Shown here: piece after piece, positions 43,401-51,610 of the stretch
Layout: each line of letters opens with the position of its first letter
How positions within the stretch are numbered: the first letter of the stretch is position 1
Source: Planktomarina sp.
GTDB taxonomy: Bacteria > Pseudomonadota > Alphaproteobacteria > Rhodobacterales > Rhodobacteraceae
DNA: 64,000 nucleotides
Assembly (NCBI GenBank): GCA_020629235.1
Contig: JAHDDS010000001.1
Location: forward strand, 52,836 to 116,835
Direction: 5' to 3'
Translations under genes and position numbers: made by a program
The notes under the pieces: generated by a model
Database searches by the model: none
What the model was told of the DNA's origin: nothing
Seen by the model: the letters and a program-made list of their open reading frames with translations, nothing else

Positions 43401-43768
43401 CACGCGGGGGGCTGGGCGGTCGCGGCACGCAGGTGCCGAGGAAAGTCCGGACTCCCTGAAACAAGGGTGCCGGGTAACGCCCGGCGGGGGCAACCCCAGG
43501 GACAGCGCCACAGAGAACAGACTGCCACGCATGCGCGGCACAGGTGAAACGGTGGGGTAAAAGCCCACCGCGGGGGTGGTAACACAACCGGCGACGGCAA
43601 GCCCCACCCGGAGCAATGCCAAATAGGGGCCGCACCGTGGCGCGTTTCACGCCCTGCAGGTCCGGGTTGGCAGCTTGACCGTTGGGGCAATCCAACGGCC
43701 AGATGAATGATCGCCCAGGGGCATACGCCCTGGACAGGATCCGGCTTATAGGCCCCCCGCGTGTTTTT
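43401..43768 (+). ncRNA. rnpB: RNase P RNA (alphaproteobacterial A type)
   Basis: The conserved cores are present: GCCGAGGAAAGTCCGGACTCC near the 5' end, CACAGAGAACAGACTGCC in the middle, AGATGAATGATCGCC and GGATCCGGCTTATAGGCC at the 3' end. The ends CACGCGGGGGGC and GCCCCCCGCGTG pair as helix P1, and TTTTT follows directly as an intrinsic terminator. It is the catalytic RNA that trims tRNA 5' leaders. It lies between the amidase gene (same strand) and a convergent GNAT gene. No open reading frame of note runs through it. Confidence 0.96.
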
Positions 43769-43770
43769 AC

Positions 43771-44289
43771 CTAAAGATACAAGACTTTGTGCACCCGCCC
43801 CACCACGCGCCCGTCGGACAAGGGGACGTTGTCGGTTTGGGCCACATCTTTGAACCCGCACCGGCTGTAATACGCCAGGCCGGGCACATTGTCGGCGCGG
43901 ATGGTGGCCTCTATCCCGCGCACCCCTTTGGCGCGGGCGACAGCCATGGTTTCAACAATCATCGCGCTGCCGATGCCGCGGGCTTGGGTGTCGATCCGGG
44001 CAAAACTGGCGATGGATGCGATCCCAGCCGGGTCGGTCAAAAACGGAAGTTTCGCTGGGTCAGTGGCGAACAGGCCCTGAAATCCTTCCACAGATTGGCC
44101 CATTTCCGCCACCACGCAGGACAGGACATGGTCGCCAGAAACATAGTGTTGGGTCATTGTGTCCGACGTGAACGGGGTCCCATAGGCTGTGGTGTCGCCC
44201 AAAGCGATGATGGGGTTGATGATGGCGCACATGGCGTCGGCATCTTCTGGTCGGGCTTGGCGCAGGGTCAGGGGGGTGGTCAGTGTCAT
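43771..44289 (-). CDS. GNAT acetyltransferase (phosphinothricin acetyltransferase-like)
   Basis: 172 residues. LRQARPEDADAMCAIINPIIALGDTTAYG is a typical opening for the PAT/RimI-like group, and FARIDTQARGIGSAMIVETMAVARAKGVRGIEATIRADNVPGLAYYSRCGFKDVAQ contains the acetyl-CoA loop (QARGIGS) and motif B. The substrate is unknown. The stop codon is three bases beyond the rnpB terminator on the opposite strand, so the two transcripts meet there. Its promoter is shared with the divergent rpmG region. Confidence 0.87.
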   Translation of the reverse strand: MTLTTPLTLRQARPEDADAMCAIINPIIALGDTTAYGTPFTSDTMTQHYVSGDHVLSCVVAEMGQSVEGFQGLFATDPAKLPFLTDPAGIASIASFARIDTQARGIGSAMIVETMAVARAKGVRGIEATIRADNVPGLAYYSRCGFKDVAQTDNVPLSDGRVVGRVHKVLYL

Positions 44290-44341
44290 GACGGGTGGGT
44301 AATTTGCACCATCCCGATGCGCAAGTCTGGACCGGAATCGG

Positions 44342-44370
44342 TTGACAGCAGGTCAGGTCTGACTAAAAGG
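44342..44370 (+). promoter_or_regulatory. Possible sigma-70 promoter for rpmG
   Basis: TTGACA at 44342-44347, a perfect -35 hexamer, is followed 17 bases later by AAAAGG, a poor -10. It lies 53 bases before the rpmG ATG. Only the -35 is convincing. Confidence 0.3.
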
Positions 44371-44422
44371 CAGGCTTCAGGATGTTCGGCCCCCTTCGGG
44401 TCGCCCGCGAGGAGCAAGAACA

Positions 44423-44590
44423 ATGGCGAAGCCAACCACGATCAAAATCCGTCTGAATTCCACAGCGGACACAGGCCACTTCTATGTGACCAAGAAAAAC
44501 GCCCGGACCATGACCGAAAAAATGGTTGTCCGGAAGTACGACCCCGTTGCCCGCAAGCACGTGGAATACAAAGAAGGCAAAATCAAATAA
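44423..44590 (+). CDS. rpmG: 50S ribosomal protein L33
   Basis: 55-residue protein too short for the supplied track. It reads [26 protein letters not shown] and ends [13 protein letters not shown], a standard L33 of the type lacking the zinc cysteines. GAGGAG lies 8 bases before the ATG, a strong ribosome-binding site. A rho-independent terminator follows 22 bases after the stop. L33 sits near the E site of the large ribosomal subunit. Confidence 0.96.
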   Translation: MAKPTTIKIRLNSTADTGHFYVTKKNARTMTEKMVVRKYDPVARKHVEYKEGKIK

Positions 44591-44612
44591 GCCACCGCTT
44601 ATTGATTGAATG

Positions 44613-44637
44613 AAAGGCCGCCTTCGGGCGGCTTTTT
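44613..44637 (+). terminator. Rho-independent terminator of rpmG
   Basis: GCCGCC TTCG GGCGGC with flanking AAG/CTT pairs and a TTTTT tract. A very stable UUCG tetraloop hairpin. Confidence 0.92.
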
Positions 44638-44693
44638 GCGTTTTGGGGTCCCGCAGGCGCTTGGGGCGCGGTGCGGTATTCCGCCTTCGGCGG

Positions 44694-44714
44694 GAGTATT
44701 TTGAACAAAAGAAG
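44694..44714 (+). repeat. Dispersed GAGTATTT element, copy 3
   Basis: GAGTATTTTGAACAAAAGAA plus G, preceded immediately by a CCGCC-TTC-GGCGG hairpin at 44681-44693, 57 bases beyond the rpmG terminator and in the direction of rpmG. Its GAAG end is followed by GGCGGGTCGG and the ATG of a 48-residue ORF. Confidence 0.62.
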
Positions 44715-44724
44715 GGCGGGTCGG

Positions 44725-44871
44725 ATGGCCGCACGGGTAACTTTCAAGGGCTTGCAGGCGGATTACGGGGCGGGTTCGGACCGTGCGCTGGGATTGGCTG
44801 GGGCCCATGGGCTGGGGCAGATGGGATGCTGGTTCATGCGCACAGCCTATGACGATTGGCGGTCGCTGTGA
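44725..44871 (+). CDS. Possible 48-residue protein coupled to the downstream P-loop gene
   Basis: The ORF reads MAARVTFKGLQADYGAGSDR... and ends WFMRTAYDDWRSL. GAAGGG is about 8 bases before the ATG, and its TGA overlaps the ATG of the next gene (TGATG), which favours real translation or a leader function. The sequence has no family I recognise, no signal peptide and no obvious membrane helix. It could be a short hypothetical protein or just a coupling leader. Confidence 0.4.
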   Translation: MAARVTFKGLQADYGAGSDRALGLAGAHGLGQMGCWFMRTAYDDWRSL

Positions 44872-45377
44872 TGGTGAACCGTATCATGATTATCGGCGGG
44901 CCTGGGTCGGGCAAAAGCACCCTGGCGCGGCGGCTGGGGGACCAGACCGGTTTGCCGGTGCATCACATCGACAAAATTCACTTTTTGCCGGGTTGGGTCG
45001 AACGGCCCCATGATGACAGGGAACGCATGTTGGCGGCGATCCATCAAAGCGATCAGTGGATTCTGGAGGGCAATTATTCCCGCACTTGGCCAGACCGGCT
45101 GGCCCGCGCCGATGTGGCAGTGTTTCTGGACGTGCCGATCTGGACGCGGTTGTGGCGCATTTTGCTGCGCACATGGCGCACGCGGGGACAGGTGCGCCCC
45201 GACCTGGCAGATGGCTGCCCAGAGGTGTTGGGCTGGCAAACCATCGCCTTCATGTGGTGGGTGTTTCGGCACCGCAAGGCGCACCAGATGGGGCCATTGG
45301 TGAAAGCCAAGCCGTTCGCCAAAACGTTTGTCTGCGTGTCTGATGCCAAGACGTGGACCCTGTCTGACCTGCCGTAA
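44871..45377 (+). CDS. P-loop kinase-like protein (DNA topology modulation/FlaR-like family)
   Basis: 168 residues. Walker A is MIIGGPGSGKSTLARRLG (about 6-22), then LPVHHIDKIHFLPGW and WILEGNYSRTW, a pattern found in adenylate-kinase-like small ATPases annotated as topology modulation or FlaR proteins. A hydrophobic RADVAVFLDVPIWTRLWRILLRTW with LID-like arginines follows. The substrate is unknown. The ATG at 44871 overlaps the stop of the 48-residue ORF; the track start (44856) is within that ORF. Confidence 0.8.
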   Translation: MVNRIMIIGGPGSGKSTLARRLGDQTGLPVHHIDKIHFLPGWVERPHDDRERMLAAIHQSDQWILEGNYSRTWPDRLARADVAVFLDVPIWTRLWRILLRTWRTRGQVRPDLADGCPEVLGWQTIAFMWWVFRHRKAHQMGPLVKAKPFAKTFVCVSDAKTWTLSDLP

Positions 45378-45445
45378 CACCCGCACATATCATGGATGGG
45401 CTTGGGGATGATTGGCCCGCGAATCGCGCAGGGCCCATGGGCCGG

Positions 45446-45460
45446 TTAACCCTTCTTTAA
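45446..45460. promoter_or_regulatory. CtrA-box-like TTAA-N7-TTAA
   Basis: TTAACCCTTCTTTAA matches the CtrA full site (TTAA-N7-TTAA) known from alphaproteobacteria. Its position between convergent genes is odd for a promoter element. Confidence 0.35.
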
Positions 45461-45580
45461 GGCACCGACCGCTGGGTGGTTGACTGTGTAACCTCAGTGA
45501 CTTGCACCCCAATTGTTTCGCGTGCGAAACATTTTTGGCTGGGCGATTGGGCTGCTGTCTGCCCCCTGGCATGCCATAAA

Positions 45581-45606
45581 AAAGGCCGGGACAAAGCCCG
45601 GCCTTT
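45581..45606 (-). terminator. Rho-independent terminator of the Bax-inhibitor-1 gene
   Basis: On the minus strand AAAGGCCGGG and CCCGGCCTTT form a ten-base stem with a six-base loop, followed by TTTTTTA overlap, 22 bases past the stop codon. Confidence 0.88.
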
Positions 45607-45628
45607 CAGTATTCGTTTGTGGGACAGA

Positions 45629-46408
45629 CTATTCCTGCTGGCCCATGAACATCAGCAGGAACTGGAACATGTTCAGGAAGTCCAAATACAGGTTCAGCGC
45701 GCCGCTGATGGCGGATTTGTCCAACCATTCCTGGTCGCCATAGTGGGCGTGGGCCAGATAGGTGTTTTTGATGTTTTGCGTGTCATAGGCTGTCAGCGCC
45801 GCAAAGATCAGCACGCCGATGCCAGAGATGGCAAACATCAGGGCAGGGGACTGCAGGAAGATGTTGATGATCATCGCCACCAGCAGGCCGATCACACCCA
45901 TGATCAAGAAGCTGCCCCAACCGGAGATGTCTTTCTTGGTGGTGTACCCCCACAGCGACAGGCCCGCGAAGGCGATGGCTGTCACCAGGAAGGTCTGGGT
46001 GATGGAAAACCCGGTGTACCGGATGAAGATCGAGCTGAGCGACAGGCCGATCAGCGCTGCGAAACCATAGAAGAAGATTTGCGCTGTGGCCGCCGTGGCT
46101 TTGCGCATGACGGCGCCGAAGCCGAAGAACAGGATGGCCAATGGCGCAAACATGATCACCCACCGCAGGGGCGAGATATAGATTGCTTGGCCGAACGATG
46201 TCAGCAGCGTGCCGTTTTGCAACTGCACTGTGGCTTGCGATGGATCGGTCGTTGTGGCCAGGCCGGCAAAGGCCCAGGCCGCAGCCGCCGTGATCACCAT
46301 GCCGATGGACATGGTGGCGTAAACTTTGTTCATGTGGGCCCGGAGACCCGCATCGACCGCCGCCGAGCGTGCGCCCGTTTGTGCGGTCATTGTGTTGTAG
46401 TCTGCCAT
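45629..46408 (-). CDS. Bax inhibitor-1/YccA family membrane protein
   Basis: 259 residues with seven predicted helices. HMNKVYATMSIGMVITAAAAWAFAGL, the C-terminal half with FAISGIGVLIFAALTAYDTQNIKNTYLAH (the conserved acidic pair of the pore) and ALNLYLDFLNMFQFLLMFMG are typical of the TMBIM/YccA family. In bacteria, YccA-like proteins interact with FtsH or act as pH-sensitive calcium leak channels. The ATG at 46408 has a perfect GGAGGT six bases upstream; the track start at 46438 is not needed. Confidence 0.94.
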   Translation of the reverse strand: MADYNTMTAQTGARSAAVDAGLRAHMNKVYATMSIGMVITAAAAWAFAGLATTTDPSQATVQLQNGTLLTSFGQAIYISPLRWVIMFAPLAILFFGFGAVMRKATAATAQIFFYGFAALIGLSLSSIFIRYTGFSITQTFLVTAIAFAGLSLWGYTTKKDISGWGSFLIMGVIGLLVAMIINIFLQSPALMFAISGIGVLIFAALTAYDTQNIKNTYLAHAHYGDQEWLDKSAISGALNLYLDFLNMFQFLLMFMGQQE

Positions 46409-46520
46409 TGTTAACCTCCGAATGGGTTGAGGGTCCAAAATTTCCCTTGGTGGGTAATATTGTGGGTCTTGGCCCTTTTTTCAACCCAAACTACCGGTAT
46501 CCGACCGCGATAATTTGTCG

Positions 46521-46754
46521 TTATTTTCCGCGTTTTCCGGCCAGCAGCCATTGGGCGGGGACATCCCACGCCGCGCGACGGCTTTCGCGGGATTGATCGT
46601 CGCGATCCAGGCCCAGGTCGGCCAACTGATCGGCGCTTAGACGGGCCAGGGCGGCCCGTTCGGCGCGGATGGACAGCATCAGGGCAAAGGACTGGCGCCA
46701 AGACCGAACGGCAGGGGCGGATTGGGCAGCGGTGTGGAAGGTGGCGTCGGTCAT
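46521..46754 (-). CDS. DUF1127 small basic protein
   Basis: 77 residues. The C-terminal half RAERAALARLSADQLADLGLDRDDQSRESRRAAWDVPAQWL is the YjiS/DUF1127 domain (arginine-rich, with DxG(L/I)xR core). Small DUF1127 proteins in alphaproteobacteria influence RNA turnover and phosphate or stress responses, and are often strongly induced. It is divergent from the LysR gene, with 106 bases between the starts, a recurrent Rhodobacteraceae arrangement that suggests regulation by that LysR protein. Confidence 0.88.
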   Translation of the reverse strand: MTDATFHTAAQSAPAVRSWRQSFALMLSIRAERAALARLSADQLADLGLDRDDQSRESRRAAWDVPAQWLLAGKRGK

Positions 46755-46860
46755 GATGATCTCCGAATCTGATGGAATGGGCGTGAAGGATGTCTTGATG
46801 TGATAAATAGACTTGACCCCTGCATTTTAAAAATGAATGTTTGTGAGGTAATGCATCACG

Positions 46861-47748
46861 GTGGCGAATATGAAGCGAAACTTGGATATGGCAACGTTGC
46901 GCAGCTTCACGGCCGTTGCAGAACAAGGCGGCGTAACCCGGGCGGCGGCCAGTTTGCACCTGACGCAATCGGCGGTGTCGATGCAGATCAAGCGGCTGGA
47001 AGACCAATTGGACATGAAATTGTTCGAACGCCACAATCGCACCTTGTCGTTGCTGCCGGCCGGGGAACAGCTGTTGTCTTATGCCCGCCGCATTTTGCAG
47101 ATGAACGACGAAGCCGTGTCACGTCTGACCGATGAAGCCTTCGAGGGTGAGCTGACGCTGGGCGTGCCACACGACATAGTCTATCCCACCATCCCGCGGG
47201 TGTTGCGCGATGTGGCGGCGCGGTTTCCACGGCTGAAGTTGAATTTGGTGTCGTCCTATACCTCTGCCTTGCACGAAGCCTTTGCCCAAGGCGAATGCGA
47301 CCTGATCCTGACAACCGAACAAACGCTGCACAGCGGTGGGGTCACGCTGGTGGAATTGCCCTTGGTGTTTGTGGGGGCGCCCCAAGGGACGGCGTGGCGC
47401 GAACGCCCGCTGCGTCTGGCCTTTGAAAACCGCTGCATCTTTCGGCCCCGGGTCCAGGCGGCTTTGGACGATGCAGGGATCGTGTGGGACATGGCCGTGC
47501 AATCCAAGTCCACCCGCACCGTCGAAGCCACGGTCAGCGCCGACCTGGCCGTGCATGCCATGATTGCAGGCACCATGCGGGGGGATCTGTGCCAAGTGGA
47601 TCATGGCGGGGCGCTGCCGGATCTGGGGATGCAAAAGATCAACCTGTACACCGGCGCGGATTGTTCTGGCCCAGTGGCCCAGGGGGTGATCCGCCGGTTG
47701 CGCGATGAATTTGCCAACCTGTCGGGCGGGGCCAGCCAGGCGGCTTAA
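46861..47748 (+). CDS. LysR family transcriptional regulator
   Basis: 295 residues. The N-terminal winged helix (LDMATLRSFTAVAEQGGVTRAAASLHLTQSAVSMQIKRLEDQLDMKLFERHNRTLSLLPAGEQLLSYARRIL) is a canonical LysR HTH, followed by a linker and the periplasmic-binding-like effector domain (about 95-290). The start is a GTG with GAGG 13 bases upstream; the ATG at 46870 is an alternative. Divergence from the DUF1127 gene suggests autoregulation and control of that gene. The effector is unknown. Confidence 0.92.
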   Translation: MANMKRNLDMATLRSFTAVAEQGGVTRAAASLHLTQSAVSMQIKRLEDQLDMKLFERHNRTLSLLPAGEQLLSYARRILQMNDEAVSRLTDEAFEGELTLGVPHDIVYPTIPRVLRDVAARFPRLKLNLVSSYTSALHEAFAQGECDLILTTEQTLHSGGVTLVELPLVFVGAPQGTAWRERPLRLAFENRCIFRPRVQAALDDAGIVWDMAVQSKSTRTVEATVSADLAVHAMIAGTMRGDLCQVDHGGALPDLGMQKINLYTGADCSGPVAQGVIRRLRDEFANLSGGASQAA

Positions 47749-48710
47749 TCCCCCATGGTGATGACGACTTTGCCGGTGGACTTGCGCTGTTCCAGAAAAT
47801 CAAGGGCATCCAGGGCGTTTTCAAACGGGAAAGTATGGCGCACGTCGGGGCGCAATTGGCCCGCGTCCATCATGGCAAAGACGTCGGCCAAACTGTCCAT
47901 GACCTTGGCAGGTGCGTATTTCAAAACACCCCCCCAATAAAACCCTTGGACCGTCAGGTTCTTGACCAACAGTATATTGGCCGGGATTTGGGGGACGTCG
48001 CCGCTGGCAAAGCCGATGGCCAGGTACCGTGCCTCTGGCGCGCAGGCGCGCAGGCACGGTTTGAACAAATCCCCCCCCACAGCATCATAGACAATTTGCG
48101 CGCCGCCCAGGTCCTTCAGTTTGGCGGTCAAGTCTGGGTCTTCGCTGCTGATGGCGATCTGGGCCCCCGCCGCTTTGGCGGTGTCCAGCTTTTCAGGGCC
48201 ACGGGCAATGGCCACGACGCGGGCCCCTTTGGCGGCCGCAATTTCAACGGCCGTCAATCCGACACCGCCTGCAGCGCCTGTGACGATCACAGTGTCACCC
48301 TGTTGCAAACCCGCCCGGTCCATCAAGGCCAGATGGGACGTGCCGTAAGCCACCAAAACACCGGCCGCTTCAGCGTCCGACAGGCTGTGGGGCACCTTTA
48401 TGCAGCGGTCGGCGGGAAAAACGCCTTCGGTGGCAAACCCACCAGACCCTGCAAAAATGGCCACCCGGTCGCCCAAGGCCAAATCAGCAACGCCAGCCCC
48501 GACTTCACAAATCCGCCCGCACAATTCCAAGCCTGGGATAAATGGCAGGGGGGGCATATCTTGGTACTTTCCGCGAATCATAAGCAGATCAGCAAAGTTC
48601 AAAGCGCATGCCGCGATCTGAACTCGGACCTGACCATGCGTTATCTTTTCAGGCGACCTGTCCAAAAGGACAGGTTTCTCCCCAAAGTTGTGAACTTGGT
48701 ACGCTCGCAT
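47745..48710 (-). CDS. Zinc-free quinone oxidoreductase (MDR superfamily)
   Basis: 321 residues. The GroES-like N-terminal domain (PFIPGLELCGRICEVGAGVADLALGDRVA) and the Rossmann motif VTGAAGGVGLTAVEIAAAKGARVVAIARGPEKL are those of NADPH:quinone oxidoreductases (QOR/ZTA1 group). Zinc-ligand cysteines of alcohol dehydrogenases are absent. It reduces quinones or unsaturated carbonyls with NADPH. AAAGGGG precedes the ATG. Its end touches the convergent LysR gene (four-base overlap). Confidence 0.9.
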   Translation of the reverse strand: MRAYQVHNFGEKPVLLDRSPEKITHGQVRVQIAACALNFADLLMIRGKYQDMPPLPFIPGLELCGRICEVGAGVADLALGDRVAIFAGSGGFATEGVFPADRCIKVPHSLSDAEAAGVLVAYGTSHLALMDRAGLQQGDTVIVTGAAGGVGLTAVEIAAAKGARVVAIARGPEKLDTAKAAGAQIAISSEDPDLTAKLKDLGGAQIVYDAVGGDLFKPCLRACAPEARYLAIGFASGDVPQIPANILLVKNLTVQGFYWGGVLKYAPAKVMDSLADVFAMMDAGQLRPDVRHTFPFENALDALDFLEQRKSTGKVVITMGD

Positions 48711-49022
48711 GGTTACCCCTTTTGGTATTTTGGTTCACGAATTCGACAGATTTTAGCGGGTATTGTAAGAAATGTAATGGCCAAAATGCACGTGTTTTCG
48801 ATCCAATGAAAATCCATAAATATCTGTTATATATAGAAAAAACTCGCTTTCGGCGACCAAGCTGCAGCAAGTCTGATCACACCGTCATCTCAAAACTGAC
48901 GCGTTTTTCCATGATTTCCCGTTTTATGTGCCACGGCGTTCCATGCTAGCACCCTTATAGTTGAGTTGGGGCGCGTGTCGTTACAGCCTCTGGTTGGACA
49001 AAAAGCAAAGGAGTTTGCATCG
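48711..49022. other. AT-rich intergenic region between divergent genes
   Basis: 312 bases with AT-rich runs (ATAAATATCTGTTATATATAG at about 48814-48834) between the quinone oxidoreductase and the XRE regulator. It should hold both promoters. No ORF, RNA gene or repeat is supported; a GGTATTTTGG string at 48723 only weakly resembles the dispersed element. Confidence 0.5.
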
Positions 49023-49385
49023 ATGAAACATCCAGTAGATGTGCATGTGGGCAAACGGATCAGACATCGTCGGTGGTTGGTGGGGATGACCCAGCAGCAG
49101 TTGGCGGAACAGGTTGGGATCAAATTCCAGCAGATCCAAAAGTATGAAACCGGTATGAACCGGGTCAGTGCGTCCCGTCTTTGGGATATCTCTGAAGTGT
49201 TGCAAGTTCCGGTCAGTTTCTTCTTCGAAGGTTTGAATGCGGCCAATGGCGCGCAAGACGAAACTTCCAAGGACCTGCTGGCGGACAAGGAGGCGTTGGA
49301 ACTGGTGCGGTCGTACTATTCCATGCCGGAAAACCAGCGTAAACGCTTGTTTGAATTGGCGCGGGTCCTCAGCGACGCGGCCTGA
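49023..49385 (+). CDS. XRE-family HTH transcriptional regulator
   Basis: 120 residues. The helix-turn-helix is VGKRIRHRRWLVGMTQQQLAEQVGIKFQQIQKYETGMNRVSASRLWDISEVLQVPVSFFFEG (about 8-70), very close to a set of conserved roseobacter and rhizobial regulators. The C-terminal part is helical (DKEALELVRSYYSMPENQRKRLFELARVLSDAA). The start is the ATG at 49023 with AAAGGAG eight bases upstream; the track ORF starts 57 bases earlier. The regulon is unknown. Confidence 0.9.
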   Translation: MKHPVDVHVGKRIRHRRWLVGMTQQQLAEQVGIKFQQIQKYETGMNRVSASRLWDISEVLQVPVSFFFEGLNAANGAQDETSKDLLADKEALELVRSYYSMPENQRKRLFELARVLSDAA

Positions 49386-49461
49386 AAAGACGGCGGGTTG
49401 CTTGACGAAGGCGACCTGTGACAACTAGGTGGGTGGTGCAGCCTTTGGATTGGAACCGCCC

Positions 49462-50271
49462 ATGGCTTTTTCCACATCAGATATTGCCCACCTGACCGCG
49501 CTTGCGTGTCAAGCGGCCGACGCCGCGGCGGTTGAAACGCTGCGGCATTTTCGTGGTGCGGATTTGTCGGCGGACAACAAACGCACCAGCGGGTTTGATC
49601 CCGTCACTGTGGCAGACCGCGCAGCCGAAGCGGCCATTCGCGCCGTGGTGGAAGACGCCCGCCCCAACGATGCGATTTTGGGGGAAGAAGAAGCGGGCAA
49701 AGCGGGCACAAGCGGTGTGCAATGGGTGATCGACCCCATTGATGGCACGCGCGGTTACATCAGTGGCACGCCGACGTGGGGCACCCTTATCGCTGTGTCT
49801 GACGATGACGGCCCCCAGATCGGCTTGGTGGACCAACCTTATATTGGCGAACGGTTCATCGGCACACCCGACGGGGCAGTCATGGTGCGCCACGGGGCAG
49901 AGATCCCCTTGGCGGTCAGCCCCACACGGGCCCTTGAAGACGCCATTTTGTTCAGCACGTTTCCCGAAGTTGGCAGCCAAGGTGAACGCACCGGCTTTGA
50001 AGCCGTGGCACAGCGCTGCAAATTGGTGCGCTTTGGGATGGATTGTTATGCCCACGCCCTGTTGGCTGCGGGCCATGTCGATCTGGTGATCGAAGCGGGA
50101 TTGGCGCCCTATGACGTGGGTGCGCCCATCGCGTTGGTGAAGGCGGCGGGCGGCATTGCCACCAATTGGGCGGGCGATGATGCGCACCACGGCGGGCAGT
50201 TGATTTTGGCCGCCACCCCAGACCTGCACCGCGCGGCCTTGGACATTTTGCGCCCCTTTGCCCATGGCTGA
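49462..50271 (+). CDS. hisN: Histidinol-phosphatase-like inositol monophosphatase
   Basis: 269 residues of the inositol monophosphatase fold. Metal ligands are visible: GEEEAG (Glu) and WVIDPIDGTRGYISGTPTWGTLIAV (DPxDGT), then GLAPYDVGAPIALVKAAGGIATNWAGDD. The GTRGYISGxPxWG variant is the form found in HisN-type histidinol phosphate phosphatases, the enzyme class used by many alphaproteobacteria. The specific substrate should be checked. The ATG at 49462 is preferred to the track start at 49429. The last bases overlap the next gene. Confidence 0.82.
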   Translation: MAFSTSDIAHLTALACQAADAAAVETLRHFRGADLSADNKRTSGFDPVTVADRAAEAAIRAVVEDARPNDAILGEEEAGKAGTSGVQWVIDPIDGTRGYISGTPTWGTLIAVSDDDGPQIGLVDQPYIGERFIGTPDGAVMVRHGAEIPLAVSPTRALEDAILFSTFPEVGSQGERTGFEAVAQRCKLVRFGMDCYAHALLAAGHVDLVIEAGLAPYDVGAPIALVKAAGGIATNWAGDDAHHGGQLILAATPDLHRAALDILRPFAHG

Positions 50272-51610
50272 TTTGCTGATCCAAAATGCGGATGCCCTGG
50301 TGACGATGGATCAGACCCGCCGGGTTCTGCGCGGGGCGGATGTGTTGATCCGGGGCAATCTGATCGTGGGCGTGGGTGTCGGACTGCAAGCACCTGGGGC
50401 CGATATTTTGAACGCAGCGGGCTGCGTTGTGACGCCCGGCTTGGTGAACACGCACCATCACATGTATCAAACCCTGACCCGCGCGGTGCCTGCGGCCCAG
50501 GATGCGTCCCTGTTTGGATGGTTGCAGACCCTGTACCCCATTTGGGCGCAGATGAACGCCCAGGATGTGGAAGTTGCCACCTCGGTCGCTATGGCGGAAT
50601 TGGCGCTGTCGGGGTGCACGCTGACGTCCGATCATCTGTATCTGTTTCCAGGCGGCACCCGGCTGGAAGACACCTTCGCCGCTGCTGCCGACATCGGCAT
50701 TCGCTTCCATGCCACGCGCGGGGCCATGTCCATCGGTGAAAGCGCGGGCGGCTTGCCCCCCGACAGCCTGGTGGAGGCGGAACCCGCGATCCTGGAAGAC
50801 ATGATCCGCGTGATCGACGGGTGGCACGATGCCAGCTTCGGCGCGATGCTGCGTGTGGGCGTGGCCCCGTGCAGCCCGTTTTCCGTCAGCCGCGAATTGA
50901 TGCGCGATGCCGCCGTCTTGGCCCGCGACAAAGGCGTGATGATGCATACGCATCTGGCGGAAAATGACGAAGACGTGGCCTATTCCCTGGAAAAATTCGG
51001 ATGCCGCCCGGGGGAATATGCCCAGGATCTAGGATGGGTGGGCGACGACGTTTGGCACGCCCACTGCGTCAAGTTGGACGGTGCGGAAATTGACCTGTTT
51101 GCCCACACCCGCACGGGTGTGGCGCACTGTCCGTGTTCCAATTGCCGCTTGGCATCGGGCATCGCCCCCGTGCGGGCCATGCGGGACGCAGGCGTGCCGG
51201 TGGGCTTGGGTGTCGATGGATCGGCCAGCAACGATCGCGGCAACCTGATGGCCGAAACGCGCCAAGCCATGTTGCTGCAACGGGTGTCCCAAGGCCCCGG
51301 TGCCATGTCCGCGATGGAAGCGCTGGAAATCGCCACCTTGGGCGGGGCGCAGGTGCTGGGGCGCGGCGATGATTGCGGATCCATCGAAGTGGGAAAATGC
51401 GCCGACCTTGTCCTTTGGGACGTGTCAGACATAGAAAGTGCGGGGTCATGGGACCCAGCCGCGCTGGCCTTGGCGGGGCCGGATCGGGCGCGCGATGTGT
51501 TCGTGAATGGCCAGCTGATTGTCAACGACGGCCAATTGGTCCGGGTGGATCAGCGCGGCTTGGCGGCCCGCCAAACCGCAAATCTGCACGCACTGATGGA
51601 CCGGGTTTAA
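50264..51610 (+). CDS. 8-oxoguanine deaminase-like amidohydrolase
   Basis: 448 residues of the amidohydrolase superfamily. Zinc site: VNTHHHMYQTLTRAVP near the N-terminus, MMHTHLAENDEDVAYSLEKFG, DVWHAHCVKLDGAEID and GLGVDGSASNDRGNLMAE with the catalytic Asp. The VDGSASND variant and overall layout fit the 8-oxoguanine deaminase branch related to AtzB and cytosine-type deaminases. It would convert 8-oxoguanine to uric acid; related substrates such as hydroxytriazines are possible. It starts inside the hisN end and ends overlapping the convergent aldehyde dehydrogenase by four bases. guaD lies beyond that gene. Confidence 0.75.
   Translation: MADLLIQNADALVTMDQTRRVLRGADVLIRGNLIVGVGVGLQAPGADILNAAGCVVTPGLVNTHHHMYQTLTRAVPAAQDASLFGWLQTLYPIWAQMNAQDVEVATSVAMAELALSGCTLTSDHLYLFPGGTRLEDTFAAAADIGIRFHATRGAMSIGESAGGLPPDSLVEAEPAILEDMIRVIDGWHDASFGAMLRVGVAPCSPFSVSRELMRDAAVLARDKGVMMHTHLAENDEDVAYSLEKFGCRPGEYAQDLGWVGDDVWHAHCVKLDGAEIDLFAHTRTGVAHCPCSNCRLASGIAPVRAMRDAGVPVGLGVDGSASNDRGNLMAETRQAMLLQRVSQGPGAMSAMEALEIATLGGAQVLGRGDDCGSIEVGKCADLVLWDVSDIESAGSWDPAALALAGPDRARDVFVNGQLIVNDGQLVRVDQRGLAARQTANLHALMDRV

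Larger units (their letters stand above)
45378..45628. other. Convergent intergenic region with CtrA-like site and perfect dyad
   Basis: 251 bases between the ends of two convergent genes, where no promoter is needed by either. It holds TTAACCCTTCTTTAA (45446-45460, TTAA-N7-TTAA), a perfect 18-base dyad TGTTTCGCGTGCGAAACA (45514-45531) followed by TTTTT, and the terminator of the Bax-inhibitor gene. No supported ORF is present. A small RNA or a regulatory site is possible. Confidence 0.4.

Noticed and set aside
45476-46414. 312-residue plus-strand ORF
   Set aside because: It lies antisense to the well-supported Bax-inhibitor-1 gene, has His/Gln-rich composition typical of shadow frames and no recognisable motif.
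48649-48870. 73-residue minus-strand ORF in the quinone-oxidoreductase upstream region
   Set aside because: It overlaps the start of the oxidoreductase in another frame and has no ribosome-binding site or homology; treated as non-coding.
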